Positions 8,529-16,965 are shown, numbered from the stretch's first letter. The stretch is DNA of 64,000 nucleotides from Mycolicibacterium brisbanense (GCF_001570425.1 NZ_BCSX01000051.1:62001-126000), one strand, 5' to 3'. The notes: generated by a model not told the origin, from the sequence alone. Numbers and translations are program-made.

Positions 8529-8930
8529 ATGAAAATTCGCAGCAGAACTGCGCGCCGGGGTTTCACCGGTATTGGCGTGGGGTTTCTGTTCGGCGGGGTA
8601 TGTGCGGCCACCATCGCCACGCCCGTCGCCTCAGCGGCGCCTGACCAGTGCAGCGCCCAGGCGCTCTCGGGCACGGTCAGCTCAGTCACCGGTGCGGCAC
8701 ATCAGTACCTCGCCGCGCATCCCGGTGCCAACAACGCGGTGACCGCCGCCTATGGCAAGCCGCGTGATCAGGCCGCGGCGGACCTGCGCGGATACTTCAC
8801 CGCCAACCCGGGTGAGTACTACGACCTGCGCAACATCCTGGCGCCGATCGGCGACGCGCAGCGACAGTGCAACGTCACGGTGCTCCCTGCAGACCTCGCC
8901 TCGGCCTACGAACAGTTCATGGCCGGCTGA
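8529..8930 (+). CDS. secreted haem-binding (haemophore-like) protein
   Basis: 133 residues from the ATG at 8529 (RBS AAAGAAAG). A Sec signal peptide is plain: basic KIRSRTARR, hydrophobic GIGVGFLFGGVCAATI, cleavage after VASA. The mature part is about 95 residues with one cysteine near each end (DQCSAQ and RQCNVT), which should form a disulfide, and the pattern GAAHQYLAAHPGANNAVT...YFTANPGEY typical of mycobacterial haem-binding/haemophore proteins such as Rv0203. It acts outside the membrane in haem capture (family inference). It is followed by a strong bidirectional terminator. Confidence 0.82.
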   Translation: MKIRSRTARRGFTGIGVGFLFGGVCAATIATPVASAAPDQCSAQALSGTVSSVTGAAHQYLAAHPGANNAVTAAYGKPRDQAAADLRGYFTANPGEYYDLRNILAPIGDAQRQCNVTVLPADLASAYEQFMAG

Positions 8931-8933
8931 GTG

Positions 8934-8976
8934 GTGAGGCTCCGGTCCGCCGAGCCCTGGCGGACCGGAGCCTCAC
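8934..8976. terminator. bidirectional hairpin terminator
   Basis: Perfect 18-bp inverted repeat: arms 8934-8951 and 8959-8976 with a 7-nt loop, three bases after the haemophore stop. The right arm contains the stop codon of the convergent peptidase gene, so it can serve both. There is no long U-tract, as is usual in mycobacteria. Confidence 0.85.
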
Positions 8977-10085
8977 GCCTGTGCGGCCGTCGGCTGCCGG
9001 AGAAACGCCGTGAGCACATCGGCCAGCTGCGGGATAGATTCCCGCGCGATCACTTCGTAACCGTGCGTGCTCATCGTCGGCAGGCACAACAGCGCAGCCT
9101 TGGGGGTGAGCCCGCCGGCTTTGGCATGCGAGGCATCTGATTGGAACGCTCCGAGAACGGCGGCCTGCGGGCGTAGGCCCAATTGCCGCGAAACCTCCAT
9201 CAGGCGGTCGGCGACCGACTTGTCGTACACACAGACGGCGTCGCTGTAGGCCACGATGGGACCACCTGTCACGGTGGTGCCGTACTCGGGCTCGGTGGGC
9301 CCGACCTCCACGGCGAGAGCGAGTTCTGCGGGCAGTGCCCGGTTGGCGTAGGCGGCACCCACCGCGCCGATTTCCTCGTTCGTGGTGAACACGAAGTACA
9401 CATCTCCGGCCGGACGCGTTGCAGTGGAATGCAATTCGCGGGCACTTCGCAGCAGCGTGAGCACTGCGGCCCGGTCGTCCATGAAATAGCAACCCAGGTA
9501 GTCGCCGATTTCGACCAGGGTGCGCTTGCTGCGATCGATGCACACGCGGGTGCCCGGCCCGATTCCGGCTGTGTCGAGTTCGCGGGTGGTCCGCCCGGTG
9601 AACACATACACGTCAGGCCAGTCCAGCGCCCGGTCGCCCTGATCGGGTTTGGTCTGCCAGATGCGGGCGCTTTCCTGCGTCGTGTGCTCGGATCCAAGGG
9701 CGAGGACGCCGCACAGCATTTCGTGATCGCCGAGGATGCTGACGGGGCCGAGGCCGAAGTTCGCCGGATACATGGTGCCCAGCGGGGTGAGACGCAGAGT
9801 GCCATCGGGCTCGACCCGTTTCACCAGCATCGACAGCTCGTCCAGGTGTGCCATCACCGTGGTGGCAGGTCCGTCGCCGCCGCGGATCACGCCGATGAGG
9901 TTGCCTGCCGGGTCGATCCAGGTGTGGTCGGCGACGGGGGTCAATTCACGCCGGCAGATGTCGCGTACGGCGTCTTCCTGGCCGGCCGGGCCGTAGGCCG
10001 TCAGCAATTCCTGGAGAAGCTCGACGAACTGGCGATCATCCGGGTGCGACCGGTGCGCACCGGTAGTTGCCATGGTTCGGCTCAT
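8973..10085 (-). CDS. M42-type aminopeptidase / zinc metallopeptidase
   Basis: 370 residues. Features of the M42/M20-like co-catalytic zinc peptidases: MAHLDELSMLVKRV (first His/Asp), YFMDDRAAV (bridging Asp), TTNEEIGAVGA (catalytic Glu pair), AVEVGPTEP and a late His (STHGYE). It would remove N-terminal residues from peptides in the cytosol. The start ATGA at 10085 overlaps the stop of the Rieske oxidoreductase gene, so the two are translationally coupled; MATTG at 10073 is an alternative start. It should be expressed from the SigF-type promoter at 11642-11666. Confidence 0.87.
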   Translation of the reverse strand: MSRTMATTGAHRSHPDDRQFVELLQELLTAYGPAGQEDAVRDICRRELTPVADHTWIDPAGNLIGVIRGGDGPATTVMAHLDELSMLVKRVEPDGTLRLTPLGTMYPANFGLGPVSILGDHEMLCGVLALGSEHTTQESARIWQTKPDQGDRALDWPDVYVFTGRTTRELDTAGIGPGTRVCIDRSKRTLVEIGDYLGCYFMDDRAAVLTLLRSARELHSTATRPAGDVYFVFTTNEEIGAVGAAYANRALPAELALAVEVGPTEPEYGTTVTGGPIVAYSDAVCVYDKSVADRLMEVSRQLGLRPQAAVLGAFQSDASHAKAGGLTPKAALLCLPTMSTHGYEVIARESIPQLADVLTAFLRQPTAAQA

Positions 10086-11632
10086 ATCCCGCTCGATCGT
10101 GCATCAATCCTGGGGAGGTCTGCGTCAGCGTGGGCCAGCCCGCGCGTCGCAGGCCCTTCCAGCAATGTGCCGTCGGGAGCGAATCGGGAGCCGTGCAGCG
10201 GACACTCCCAGGCACGATCCGCATCGTTGAACGCCACGATGCCACCCAGATGCGGGCACACCGGCGAGACCGCATGGGTGACCCCGTCGACCGCGCATTC
10301 AGCGCGCAGCCGCCACGGCGGACCGCTGACCACGCCGTGGCCCTCAGAGGGGGCGGACGCAGAGCTGGTCAACGGTGCCAACCAGCCTTTGGCGAGATTG
10401 AGGCCGACCTCCAGATTCGCCCGCAGCGCGCTCGGTGTGCCGCTCACGTCGTGTGGGCTCCAGCTGCCGAATGCATCGGCCCAGTCCATGCGGCCACCGA
10501 GCAGCCGCGCCGACAGAGCGAGCGCCGCGGCCACGCCGTTGGACATGCCCCATTTGTCGAAACCCGTTGCGACCTGGATGCTCTCAAGCTTGGGCAGCAG
10601 CGGACCGACGTACGGCAGATCGCCGGCCGGCGTGTAGTCCTGTGCCGACCAGAAGTGCGTTCGTGTCGCGCCGGGATAGTGCTGTTGCACCCAGTCGGTG
10701 AGTTCGGCGATGCCCTTGGCCGCCGACTGCGCCCTGCCCACGACGTGACCGGCGCCGCCGACGACGAGCCGGTCGCCCGCCGGCGTGGGTGCGTGTCGCA
10801 CTGAACGGGTGGGGGAGTCGACCGAGATGAACATCGAGCGAGTGATATCGCCCGGTACGTCGAACGCCATGCAGTACGAGCGCTGGGGTGTGAGGCGCGC
10901 GAAGAACATGCCCCGGTCGAGAATCGGCGTGCCGGTGGCCAGGATGCACTGCCGGGCGGAGATGGACCATCCGTCGTCGTCGGGCACTGCCGGACGACGA
11001 ACGTGCACCCGCACGGGACCCAGGCCCGTCACCGATACGGCCCGCGCGCCCTGGATCAGCGATCCGCCGTGCACCTCGAGCTCGACCACGAGGCTGTTCA
11101 GCAGCGGCATCGGATCCAGCTGAGCCTGAGCAGGCAGCTGTACACCACCGGCGAACGGGAAGGGCACGTCGGCGCGCTGGACCCACCGGGCGTCATGCAG
11201 TCCGGCGCTACGGCACGCGGCCAGTGTCGCCTTCGCCATGGCCAGCCCCTGCTGCTCCTGCGCGTACGCGTGGTCGTCGGCATGCTGCACATCCAGCCCG
11301 TGATCGTTGCAGTGCCGCAACAACCAATCCCGCCCTTCGACGTTGCCCGTGACGTAGGCCGTCAAGACGTCCTTGCCGTGCTTGGCCGCGATGCGCGCCA
11401 GCTTGCTGCCCTGCAGGGCGCTGACCTTGCCGGTGGTGTTGCCGGTCGTGCCGGCACCCACCCATCGCGCCTCCACCACGACGACACGCTTGCCTGCGCG
11501 GGCGAGGAGCACGGCCGCCGTGAGTCCGGTGATCCCCGCACCGACGATCACGACGTCAGCTGCGTCCGCAGCGTTGTCCGCGCCCGGAGGTGTCGCCGAT
11601 TCGATGCGGTCGCTATTCCACAGTGAGGGCAT
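10082..11632 (-). CDS. FAD-dependent oxidoreductase with C-terminal Rieske [2Fe-2S] domain
   Basis: 516 residues. N-terminal DAO-type FAD domain (VVIVGAGITGLTAA, then VVVVEARWVGAGTTGNTTGK); C-terminal Rieske domain from about residue 420 with the ligand boxes CPHLGG and CPLHGSRF. This FAD-Rieske fusion is known from bacteria as a stress-associated oxidoreductase of unknown substrate. The start ATG at 11632 lies only 9 bases downstream of a SigF-type -10 box, so the message should be leaderless or nearly so. It heads a two-gene operon with the M42 peptidase, whose start overlaps its stop. Confidence 0.9.
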   Translation of the reverse strand: MPSLWNSDRIESATPPGADNAADAADVVIVGAGITGLTAAVLLARAGKRVVVVEARWVGAGTTGNTTGKVSALQGSKLARIAAKHGKDVLTAYVTGNVEGRDWLLRHCNDHGLDVQHADDHAYAQEQQGLAMAKATLAACRSAGLHDARWVQRADVPFPFAGGVQLPAQAQLDPMPLLNSLVVELEVHGGSLIQGARAVSVTGLGPVRVHVRRPAVPDDDGWSISARQCILATGTPILDRGMFFARLTPQRSYCMAFDVPGDITRSMFISVDSPTRSVRHAPTPAGDRLVVGGAGHVVGRAQSAAKGIAELTDWVQQHYPGATRTHFWSAQDYTPAGDLPYVGPLLPKLESIQVATGFDKWGMSNGVAAALALSARLLGGRMDWADAFGSWSPHDVSGTPSALRANLEVGLNLAKGWLAPLTSSASAPSEGHGVVSGPPWRLRAECAVDGVTHAVSPVCPHLGGIVAFNDADRAWECPLHGSRFAPDGTLLEGPATRGLAHADADLPRIDARSSGI

Positions 11633-11641
11633 GCAGTGCTC

Positions 11642-11666
11642 TTACCCGGGCACTGGCAGACCAAAC
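11642..11666 (-). promoter_or_regulatory. SigF-type promoter (GTTT-N15-GGGTAA)
   Basis: On the minus strand GTTT is at 11666-11663 and GGGTAA at 11647-11642, spacing 15. The ATG of the Rieske oxidoreductase follows 9 bases after the -10. Confidence 0.7.
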
Positions 11667-11686
11667 GTGACGTGCCGCGGCCGGCT

Positions 11687-12103
11687 TCAGCCGGTCTCGG
11701 CGGGCATCGGCGGACGAACCGCACGCTTTGCCTCAAGGAAGGTCGTGACGACGTGTAGCGGCTGGTCCGGGCAGACGATGCCGAGCAGGCGGCGGATCGT
11801 CGGCTGCGCCAACAGCACCCAGTTGGTGCCCGAGCGCGCGCATTTGTCGTCGAAGCATTGCAGTCCGCGAAGACCCAGCGTGCCGATGAAACTCATCGGG
11901 CGCAGATCGACGATCACCGCGCGCGGGCCAGCCGCGAAGCGGGTGAGAGACGTGACAAAGACGTCGGCGTTGGCGGCGTCGACCTCGCCGGTGGCAGTCA
12001 GGATGATGCAGTCGTTTTCGTGGCGCGCCTCGACGGTGGCACCACGACAATTGATGTGGTGGCGAAACGTCGCGGCCTTGGACTGTCTGTCCGCAGTAGG
12101 CAC
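11687..12103 (-). CDS. STAS domain protein, anti-sigma factor antagonist
   Basis: 138 residues from the GTG at 12103, which is preceded by GAGGGGG; a TTG at 12127 also opens the frame. Single STAS domain: ILTATGEVDAANADVF, then AVIVDLRPMSFIGTLGLRGL, where the Thr of SFIGT lies at the usual phosphorylation position. Such proteins bind RsbW-type anti-sigma kinases and free the sigma factor when unphosphorylated (SpoIIAA/RsbV family). With sigF and rsbW 8-9 kb away, it is a plausible SigF activator (inference). Confidence 0.88.
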   Translation of the reverse strand: MPTADRQSKAATFRHHINCRGATVEARHENDCIILTATGEVDAANADVFVTSLTRFAAGPRAVIVDLRPMSFIGTLGLRGLQCFDDKCARSGTNWVLLAQPTIRRLLGIVCPDQPLHVVTTFLEAKRAVRPPMPAETG

Positions 12104-12413
12104 GGGGTACCCCCTCGCTGAATGCAAGCACTCAGGCGGGTTGGTGGTTCAACCCGCCGAGTTTCTGGACAGGCTGTCGACTCAACCGGTCCCAACACTA
12201 GATCAGCATCGTCTGCTTGGGTTCGCAACCGTTCGGATACCACGGTGGGCCGGATCGTCGGATGCCATCAAAGATGCTGTTACGCAGGTGATTTGGCGCT
12301 CTGAACGGCCTGCGCCCGCGGTAAGCTCTTCGTTTTCTGGATAGGCCGCCGCGTGTCCGGGAACTGGGTGGCCACCAGGTTTGACCCCGTACCAGGCGGG
12401 CTACGCCCACACC
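12104..12413. other. 310-bp divergent intergenic region
   Basis: Between the STAS gene (minus) and the PLP decarboxylase (plus). It contains an interrupted palindrome at 12130-12162 (annotated separately). No gene is supported, and no SigF-type match with correct spacing was found, although a GGGGTACCCC palindrome occurs at 12105-12114. Confidence 0.5.
12130..12162. promoter_or_regulatory. interrupted palindrome, candidate operator or hairpin
   Basis: Arms GGCGGGTT (12135-12142) and AACCCGCC (12151-12158) are perfect and extend as ACTC/GAGT with a single bulged A. The centre lies 43 bases upstream of the STAS start in the divergent spacer. It may be an operator or a leader hairpin. Confidence 0.35.
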
Positions 12414-13874
12414 ATGCAACACCAACATGCCCCGATCCTGGACGCACTGGTCGAATACCGGGCGCGCGACCGCTACGGCTTCACCCCGCCGGGACACCGC
12501 CAGGGACGCGGTGTCGACGACCGCGTCACCGCGGTGCTGGGCCTCGACCCCTTCCGCGCCGACGTACTGGCCAACGGCGGTCTCGACGATCGCCGATCGC
12601 GTGGGGCATATCTGGCCTGCGCCGAGGAGTTGATGGCAGACGCGGTCGGTGCGTCGTACGCCTACTTCTCGACCTGCGGAAGTTCGTTGTCGGTCAAGGC
12701 TGCCATGATGGCCGTCGCCGGTGGCGGTGACGGTGGCCTGCTGGTCAGCCGAGACAGTCACAAGTCGATCGTGGCCGGCCTGGTGTTCGGCGGTCTGCAG
12801 CCCCGCTGGATCACCCCGCGCTGGGATGCCGACCGGCACTTTTCGCACCCGCCCTCGCCCGAGCAGGTCGAAGAAGCCTGGCAGCGGTACCCCGACGCGG
12901 ATGGCGCACTGGTCGTGAGCCCGAGTCCGTATGGCACGTGCGCCGACCTGCGCGGTATCGCCGAGGTCTGTCATCGGCGCGGCAAGCCGCTGATCGTCGA
13001 CGAGGCATGGGGCGCGCACCTGCCCTTCCACGCCGATCTGCCCACATGGGCCATGGACGCCGGTGCTGACATCTGTGTGGTCAGTGTCCACAAGATGGGA
13101 ATGGGTTTCGAGCAGGGTTCGGTCTTTCATGTCCAAGGCGACCTGATCGACCGCAACCGGTTGACGGCGTGCGCAGACCTGCTGATGACGACCAGCCCCA
13201 ACGTGCTGGTGTACGCCGCCATCGACGGGTGGCGACGCCAGATGGTCGAGCACGGTGAGGAGTTGCTGGACGCGGCACTGGGAACCGCGGAGTCGGTTCG
13301 TGCCGCGCTCGGGCGGTTGCCCCGCGTGTCGGTGATGGAACAAGAGATGCTCGGCGTGCAGGCCTCGCACGACCTGGACCGGTTGCAGGTGTTGGTCGAT
13401 GTGTCGGCAACCGGCACATCGGGATACCAAGCGGCCGACTGGCTTCGTGAGCACTGCAGTGTGGATGTCGGTATGTCCGACCACCGGCGCGTGCTTGCCA
13501 CGATGTCGATGGCGGACGACGAGGACACCGCGGGACGGCTGCTCGACGCGTTCGGTGCCTGGCACACGGCCGCAACGGATTTCGACCCTCCGCCGCAGAT
13601 GCAATTGCCAGACCCGGGACAGCTTCTGCTGGAGACGGTGATGCTGCCGCGCGACGCGTTCTTCGGCGACACCGAAATGGTCTCTGCGGCCGACGCGGTG
13701 GGCCGAGTCTCCGCCGAGCAGATCACGCCCTACCCGCCCGGCATCCCCGCCGTGGTGCCGGGTGAGCGCCTCGACACCGCGGTCATCGAATACCTGCGCA
13801 CCGGCATCGAGGCCGGTATGAACGTGCCGGATCCCGCCGATCCGTCGCTCAAGGAATTCCGCGTCGTCGTCTGA
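12414..13874 (+). CDS. Orn/Lys/Arg decarboxylase-family PLP enzyme
   Basis: 486 residues from ATG 12414 (a TTG at 12381 adds 11 residues). Fold-type I PLP enzyme of the ornithine/lysine/arginine decarboxylase family: YFSTCGSSLSVKAAM, RDSHKS, PSPYGTCADL, IVDEAWGAHL (Asp for the PLP ring nitrogen) and VVSVHKMGMGFEQGS containing the Schiff-base Lys. At this length it is the short form without the N-terminal wing domain, as in Bacillus YaaO. It should decarboxylate a basic amino acid in the cytosol; the substrate cannot be told. It is convergent with the isochorismatase gene. Confidence 0.87.
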   Translation: MQHQHAPILDALVEYRARDRYGFTPPGHRQGRGVDDRVTAVLGLDPFRADVLANGGLDDRRSRGAYLACAEELMADAVGASYAYFSTCGSSLSVKAAMMAVAGGGDGGLLVSRDSHKSIVAGLVFGGLQPRWITPRWDADRHFSHPPSPEQVEEAWQRYPDADGALVVSPSPYGTCADLRGIAEVCHRRGKPLIVDEAWGAHLPFHADLPTWAMDAGADICVVSVHKMGMGFEQGSVFHVQGDLIDRNRLTACADLLMTTSPNVLVYAAIDGWRRQMVEHGEELLDAALGTAESVRAALGRLPRVSVMEQEMLGVQASHDLDRLQVLVDVSATGTSGYQAADWLREHCSVDVGMSDHRRVLATMSMADDEDTAGRLLDAFGAWHTAATDFDPPPQMQLPDPGQLLLETVMLPRDAFFGDTEMVSAADAVGRVSAEQITPYPPGIPAVVPGERLDTAVIEYLRTGIEAGMNVPDPADPSLKEFRVVV

Positions 13875-13901
13875 GGTCCGCCCGTCGTCTGCCTGCGGAT
13901 G

Positions 13902-14471
13902 TCAGCACTGCGCGCTATCGGGCTGGCACGCCTTGGGCAGACACTGTGACGACTCGACGATCCGGGCGTCCATGTTGCGCCTCATCATCTCCAGCGCTGC
14001 GGTGCCGAGATATTCGTCGATGTGTGCGACGGCGTCGGACGGGATGACGACGTCGAAATGGCGCAGATAACCGTCGAGCGCGCTGTAGAGGATGCACTGC
14101 TCGGTGACCTGCCCCGCGAGAATCAAGGTTTTGGTACCCAACCGTTGCAGGAGATAGTCCAGGGCCGTGGCGTAGAAGACGCTGTGCCTGACCTTCGTGA
14201 GGAACCCGCATCCGTCTGCGGGCAACAGTGGTTCGACCAGTTCCGGATAGCGTCCGCGCTGGGCCGAACGCACGATGTCGTGCCCGCTGGCGTTGAAGTC
14301 CCCGTGGTTGTCGTTGACGTAGACGATGTCGACCGCCGGGTGTTCCTGCGCAGCGTTCTGCAGCCGCTGCAGCGGCCCGAGGATTTCGGCGACATTGGCG
14401 GCGAGTTGATCGGCATCCTCATGCCGGTAGTCGTTGAACATGTCGATGATCAGCAGTGCGGTGTCACTCAT
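13902..14471 (-). CDS. isochorismatase-family cysteine hydrolase
   Basis: 189 residues. Catalytic triad pattern of the family: Asp in ALLIIDMFND, Lys in LTKVRHSVFY, and Cys in AGQVTEQCILYSALD. The family includes nicotinamidases, N-carbamoyl hydrolases and isochorismatases; nothing here fixes the substrate. No zinc-binding DxHxxxH box typical of nicotinamidase is evident, so a generic amidohydrolase is likelier. It stands alone downstream of an intergenic region with a large inverted repeat. Confidence 0.88.
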   Translation of the reverse strand: MSDTALLIIDMFNDYRHEDADQLAANVAEILGPLQRLQNAAQEHPAVDIVYVNDNHGDFNASGHDIVRSAQRGRYPELVEPLLPADGCGFLTKVRHSVFYATALDYLLQRLGTKTLILAGQVTEQCILYSALDGYLRHFDVVIPSDAVAHIDEYLGTAALEMMRRNMDARIVESSQCLPKACQPDSAQC

Positions 14472-14815
14472 CGGTGTGCGGCGCCTCCAGTAGCGCCCGT
14501 GTACTCGGATTCGCGGAACGCCGCCGCGAGGATCGTGTGTCGCGCCTGAGAACGCGCCAATTCACGGACCTGGGTGCGGCAGCTGACACCGTCATGGCCT
14601 TTCTCGAATCCGAAATGTCTTGCCAGTCGGTGGCTTTGCGTTGCAACAGTTCTCCGATCGGGTAGGTCTGTGCGGTGAGGCTGGAACCGCCCCGGCGGGT
14701 CGGCGACACGCAGCAGGCCGGCGATCGCGGCGGGACACTGTCCAACCTGTCCCGCTGCGACCACCGGCCTGCTGCCACCACCATTCATCGCGGTGGCAAC
14801 TCACGCGAGTGCGCG
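14472..14815. other. 344-bp gap with no supported gene
   Basis: Short frames occur on both strands but none has convincing protein character or a ribosome site. The right part holds a 66-bp interrupted palindrome (14710-14775), annotated separately as the likely terminator of the Gly-rich secreted protein gene. The left part should carry the promoter of the isochorismatase-like gene. Confidence 0.4.
14710..14775. terminator. 66-bp interrupted palindrome, likely terminator
   Basis: Outer arms 14710-14721 and 14764-14775 (12 bp, perfect) and inner arms 14730-14737 and 14748-14755 (8 bp, perfect) share the same axis. It starts about 40 bases past the stop of the minus-strand Gly-rich gene, which fits a transcription terminator. 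Confidence 0.55.
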
Positions 14816-15154
14816 TCAGCCGTGTCCGGATCCGCAACCCATACCCGGCACACAACCACCGCCGCCGGGCACGCCGCCCGGACCGCCGTTGACGCCGCCG
14901 GAGCCGCAGATCGGGCCGTTCGGGCCAGGCACGCAGCCACCGCCACCGGGGCCGCCGCCAGGTCCGTCATTGGTGCCGCCGGATCCGCACTCGCCGTTCA
15001 TGCAGCCGCCGCCGCCCGGGTCGAGGGGGACGAACTGCACAGTCGCGATGCCGCCCGACACCTGCCCGGTGACCTCCGCTGCCGCGAACGGCGCGGCAGC
15101 CAATGCCGATGCGACGGCACCCGCGAACACCAGCGGTGCGACGCCGCGCTTCAT
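14816..15154 (-). CDS. secreted Gly/Cys-rich repeat protein
   Basis: 112 residues from the ATG at 15154 (AGGA six bases before); ATG 15181 is an alternative adding 9 residues. A clear Sec signal peptide (KRGVAPLVFAGAVASALA, cleavage after FAAA) is followed by a short domain and then a low-complexity tail with repeated GPGGGPGGGGC and CGSGG blocks. I count six cysteines in the tail, spaced by Gly/Pro runs. It would be exported; the tail could be a disulfide-linked or metal-binding linker. No known family is recognised. Confidence 0.7.
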   Translation of the reverse strand: MKRGVAPLVFAGAVASALAAAPFAAAEVTGQVSGGIATVQFVPLDPGGGGCMNGECGSGGTNDGPGGGPGGGGCVPGPNGPICGSGGVNGGPGGVPGGGGCVPGMGCGSGHG

Positions 15155-15233
15155 CCTGGTTCCTAGGTTCAGATTCATCATGTTTTCGGGGTATCCGTAT
15201 CACGCGGGCACGAAACCCGAAATGCCGATCTCG

Positions 15234-16625
15234 TCAGCTCCGCGACGGTCGGTGGCCGAATTCCAGGCGCAGCAAGACGAACAGCGCCGGCAGTAGTTGA
15301 GTCAGTGAGATGAGCACGTAGCGGCGCTCTCCCAGGGCGTCGAACTTTCGCAGATACCGGTAGAGCGACTCCAGCTTGATGAGCCGATCGCCGGCGTGCG
15401 CCAGCAGGTATGCGGCGCGGACCAGGATTCCGGTGTTCGGATCCTTGGCGAACAGTTCGGGGAACGGCGCAAAGGCGAGGGAAACCCGTTGAACTCCGGC
15501 GTGTTTCGCCCACTCGATCATGTCGACGCTGAGGCGTTCGTCGATTCCGTTGGGAGCACCTTTGCGGCGCCACGGCAATTCGAGGCTGAGGTCTGTTCCG
15601 CCGCCGGTGCCGGCATACCGGTGAAACGCCTGCGCCCGCCCCGAGCGGTCGCGCGCGATGATCAGCCACACGTCGGGGTAGTGGCCGGACAAGGTGTCGC
15701 CCAACATCATCGCGAATCCGCGTTCGCCGGCCGCGGCCCTACCGGACGCCTGCACGACATCCTGCAGCTCGGCACGCAACTGGGTACTGAGCGCCTGCTC
15801 GGCGACGACCTCGGTGCTGATGCCTGCGTTGTGGGTGCGCTTGACGGCCTGCCGCAGGTTGCGTTTGCCGCGGCCCGACAGACTGAACGTGCCGACATCG
15901 ATGACGACGTCGCGTCCGATCGGGATGGCCTTGAGCCCGGTGATCCCGCCGGTTTGCTGCCACAGTTCCAGCCGGGAGTGCGAGGCGCCGAGGACCACGA
16001 TGCGCCAGCCGCGGGACCGGCACAGCGCCGCGAACCGGAAGATCACCTCGGGGTATCTGTCGGCGTCGCCTATCGGATCGCCGCTGACCACAGCGAGCCC
16101 GCCCAGCGCCCGGTACGCCAAACCCGCGCTCGCGTCGGCGCTGAAGACGTAACTTTTGTTGGCCGCCATGGCAAATGGGGCCAAGGGATCGTCATGGGTC
16201 CGGTCCACCAGCCGGTGTACGTGCGGCAGCTCCTGCGGCTCGGGGCGTGATCGACACGGCAACATCAGCAGCAGAGCCGCGGCGAGGACCAGGGCCGCGA
16301 ACACGTCGGCTTCGCCGTGGTCGCCCGCGAGGACCGCCAGCAGCACGGCGGCGGCCGCGAGGGCGCCGTGCAGCCAGGTGATGGGTCGTCCCAGGGTCAA
16401 TCCGTGGCCGACGATCGTGACGGCCACCGCCGCCGCGGCAGCCTCGACCGACGCGCCTTCAATACTGACATGGGCCAGGCCGTACCAGGCGGTGAAGACG
16501 ACCACCACGCCGCCAGCCACCATCAACGCAGGCATGCTGCGGCAGAACTGATTTCGTCCGGAGTCCACCGAACCCGGTGCGGCGGCACGCGGCTGCACCC
16601 CTCGTGCACGATCGCTCTCGAGCAT
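15234..16625 (-). CDS. DUF2156 / phosphatidylglycerol lysyltransferase-domain membrane protein
   Basis: 463 residues from the ATG at 16625 with GAGGAGG nine bases upstream; the open frame reaches 16688. The N-terminal 140 residues contain several membrane segments (MVAGGVVVVFTAWYGLAHV; ALAAAAVLLAVLAGD). The C-terminal 300 residues match the DUF2156/LPG synthase C-terminal GNAT-like fold: ALGGLAVVSGDPIGD, VDVGTFSLSGRGKRNLRQAV, and DLSLELPWRRKGAPNGIDE. Relatives such as LysX/MprF transfer aminoacyl groups to phosphatidylglycerol at the membrane; whether this one aminoacylates a lipid is unknown. There is no tRNA-synthetase domain. Confidence 0.85.
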   Translation of the reverse strand: MLESDRARGVQPRAAAPGSVDSGRNQFCRSMPALMVAGGVVVVFTAWYGLAHVSIEGASVEAAAAAVAVTIVGHGLTLGRPITWLHGALAAAAVLLAVLAGDHGEADVFAALVLAAALLLMLPCRSRPEPQELPHVHRLVDRTHDDPLAPFAMAANKSYVFSADASAGLAYRALGGLAVVSGDPIGDADRYPEVIFRFAALCRSRGWRIVVLGASHSRLELWQQTGGITGLKAIPIGRDVVIDVGTFSLSGRGKRNLRQAVKRTHNAGISTEVVAEQALSTQLRAELQDVVQASGRAAAGERGFAMMLGDTLSGHYPDVWLIIARDRSGRAQAFHRYAGTGGGTDLSLELPWRRKGAPNGIDERLSVDMIEWAKHAGVQRVSLAFAPFPELFAKDPNTGILVRAAYLLAHAGDRLIKLESLYRYLRKFDALGERRYVLISLTQLLPALFVLLRLEFGHRPSRS

Positions 16626-16720
16626 CGCCGGAAACCTCCTCGGTGGCATGGGACGTGCGCGGTGACCAACTCGAGGGTTACCCCGCACGCGACCCGCCGC
16701 AACCCGTTTGATCGTGACAC

Positions 16721-16745
16721 GTTTCGACTTAGCTCAAACGGGTAT
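16721..16745 (+). promoter_or_regulatory. SigF-type promoter (GTTT-N15-GGGTAT)
   Basis: GTTT at 16721-16724 and GGGTAT at 16740-16745, spacing 15; an exact match to the SigF form. The ATG of the small membrane protein is 10 bases beyond the -10. Confidence 0.8.
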
Positions 16746-16755
16746 TCCGGGACGC

Positions 16756-16965
16756 ATGAGACTCGGTGGTTCTCTCGGACTGATCGTCCTGATCTGGTTG
16801 CTGATCGGGGTATTCGCGGCCTGGCAGCGCGATTACTTCCAGACTGGCTCGGCCAGCTGCGCCACTGCGGGCAGTGTTGCGCTGACTGTCGTGGCGGGGC
16901 CGCTCAACTACGCGGGTGTGAACCCGAAGGTGGACCAGTGCCATCTGCCGCAACCGTCGCAATGA
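16756..16965 (+). CDS. small secreted/membrane protein, SigF-controlled
   Basis: 69 residues from the ATG at 16756. One N-terminal membrane segment (LGLIVLIWLLIGVFAAW) and an external domain with two cysteines (SCATAG and QCHLPQ) that could pair. The SigF-type promoter is so close that the transcript should have almost no leader. It is followed 40 bases later by a second small membrane protein, probably in the same transcript. The function is unknown; I recognise it only as a type common in mycobacteria. Confidence 0.72.
   Translation: MRLGGSLGLIVLIWLLIGVFAAWQRDYFQTGSASCATAGSVALTVVAGPLNYAGVNPKVDQCHLPQPSQ

Noticed and set aside
12105..12114. GGGGTACCCC considered as a SigF -10 for the STAS gene or for the decarboxylase
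   Set aside because: No GTTT at 15-17 bases on either strand, and on the minus strand the sequence overlaps the ribosome site of the STAS gene.
12198..13604. 468-codon minus-strand frame across the PLP decarboxylase
   Set aside because: Antisense shadow; the plus strand has full PLP-enzyme motifs.
14464..14788. Two overlapping 106-codon minus-strand frames in the gap before the isochorismatase-like gene
   Set aside because: No ribosome site, no recognisable motif, and a strong hairpin interrupts their 5' part.
15182..15194. GTTT and GGGTAT near 15185 considered as a SigF promoter
   Set aside because: They are only 4-6 bases apart, far from the required 15-17, and no plus-strand gene follows.
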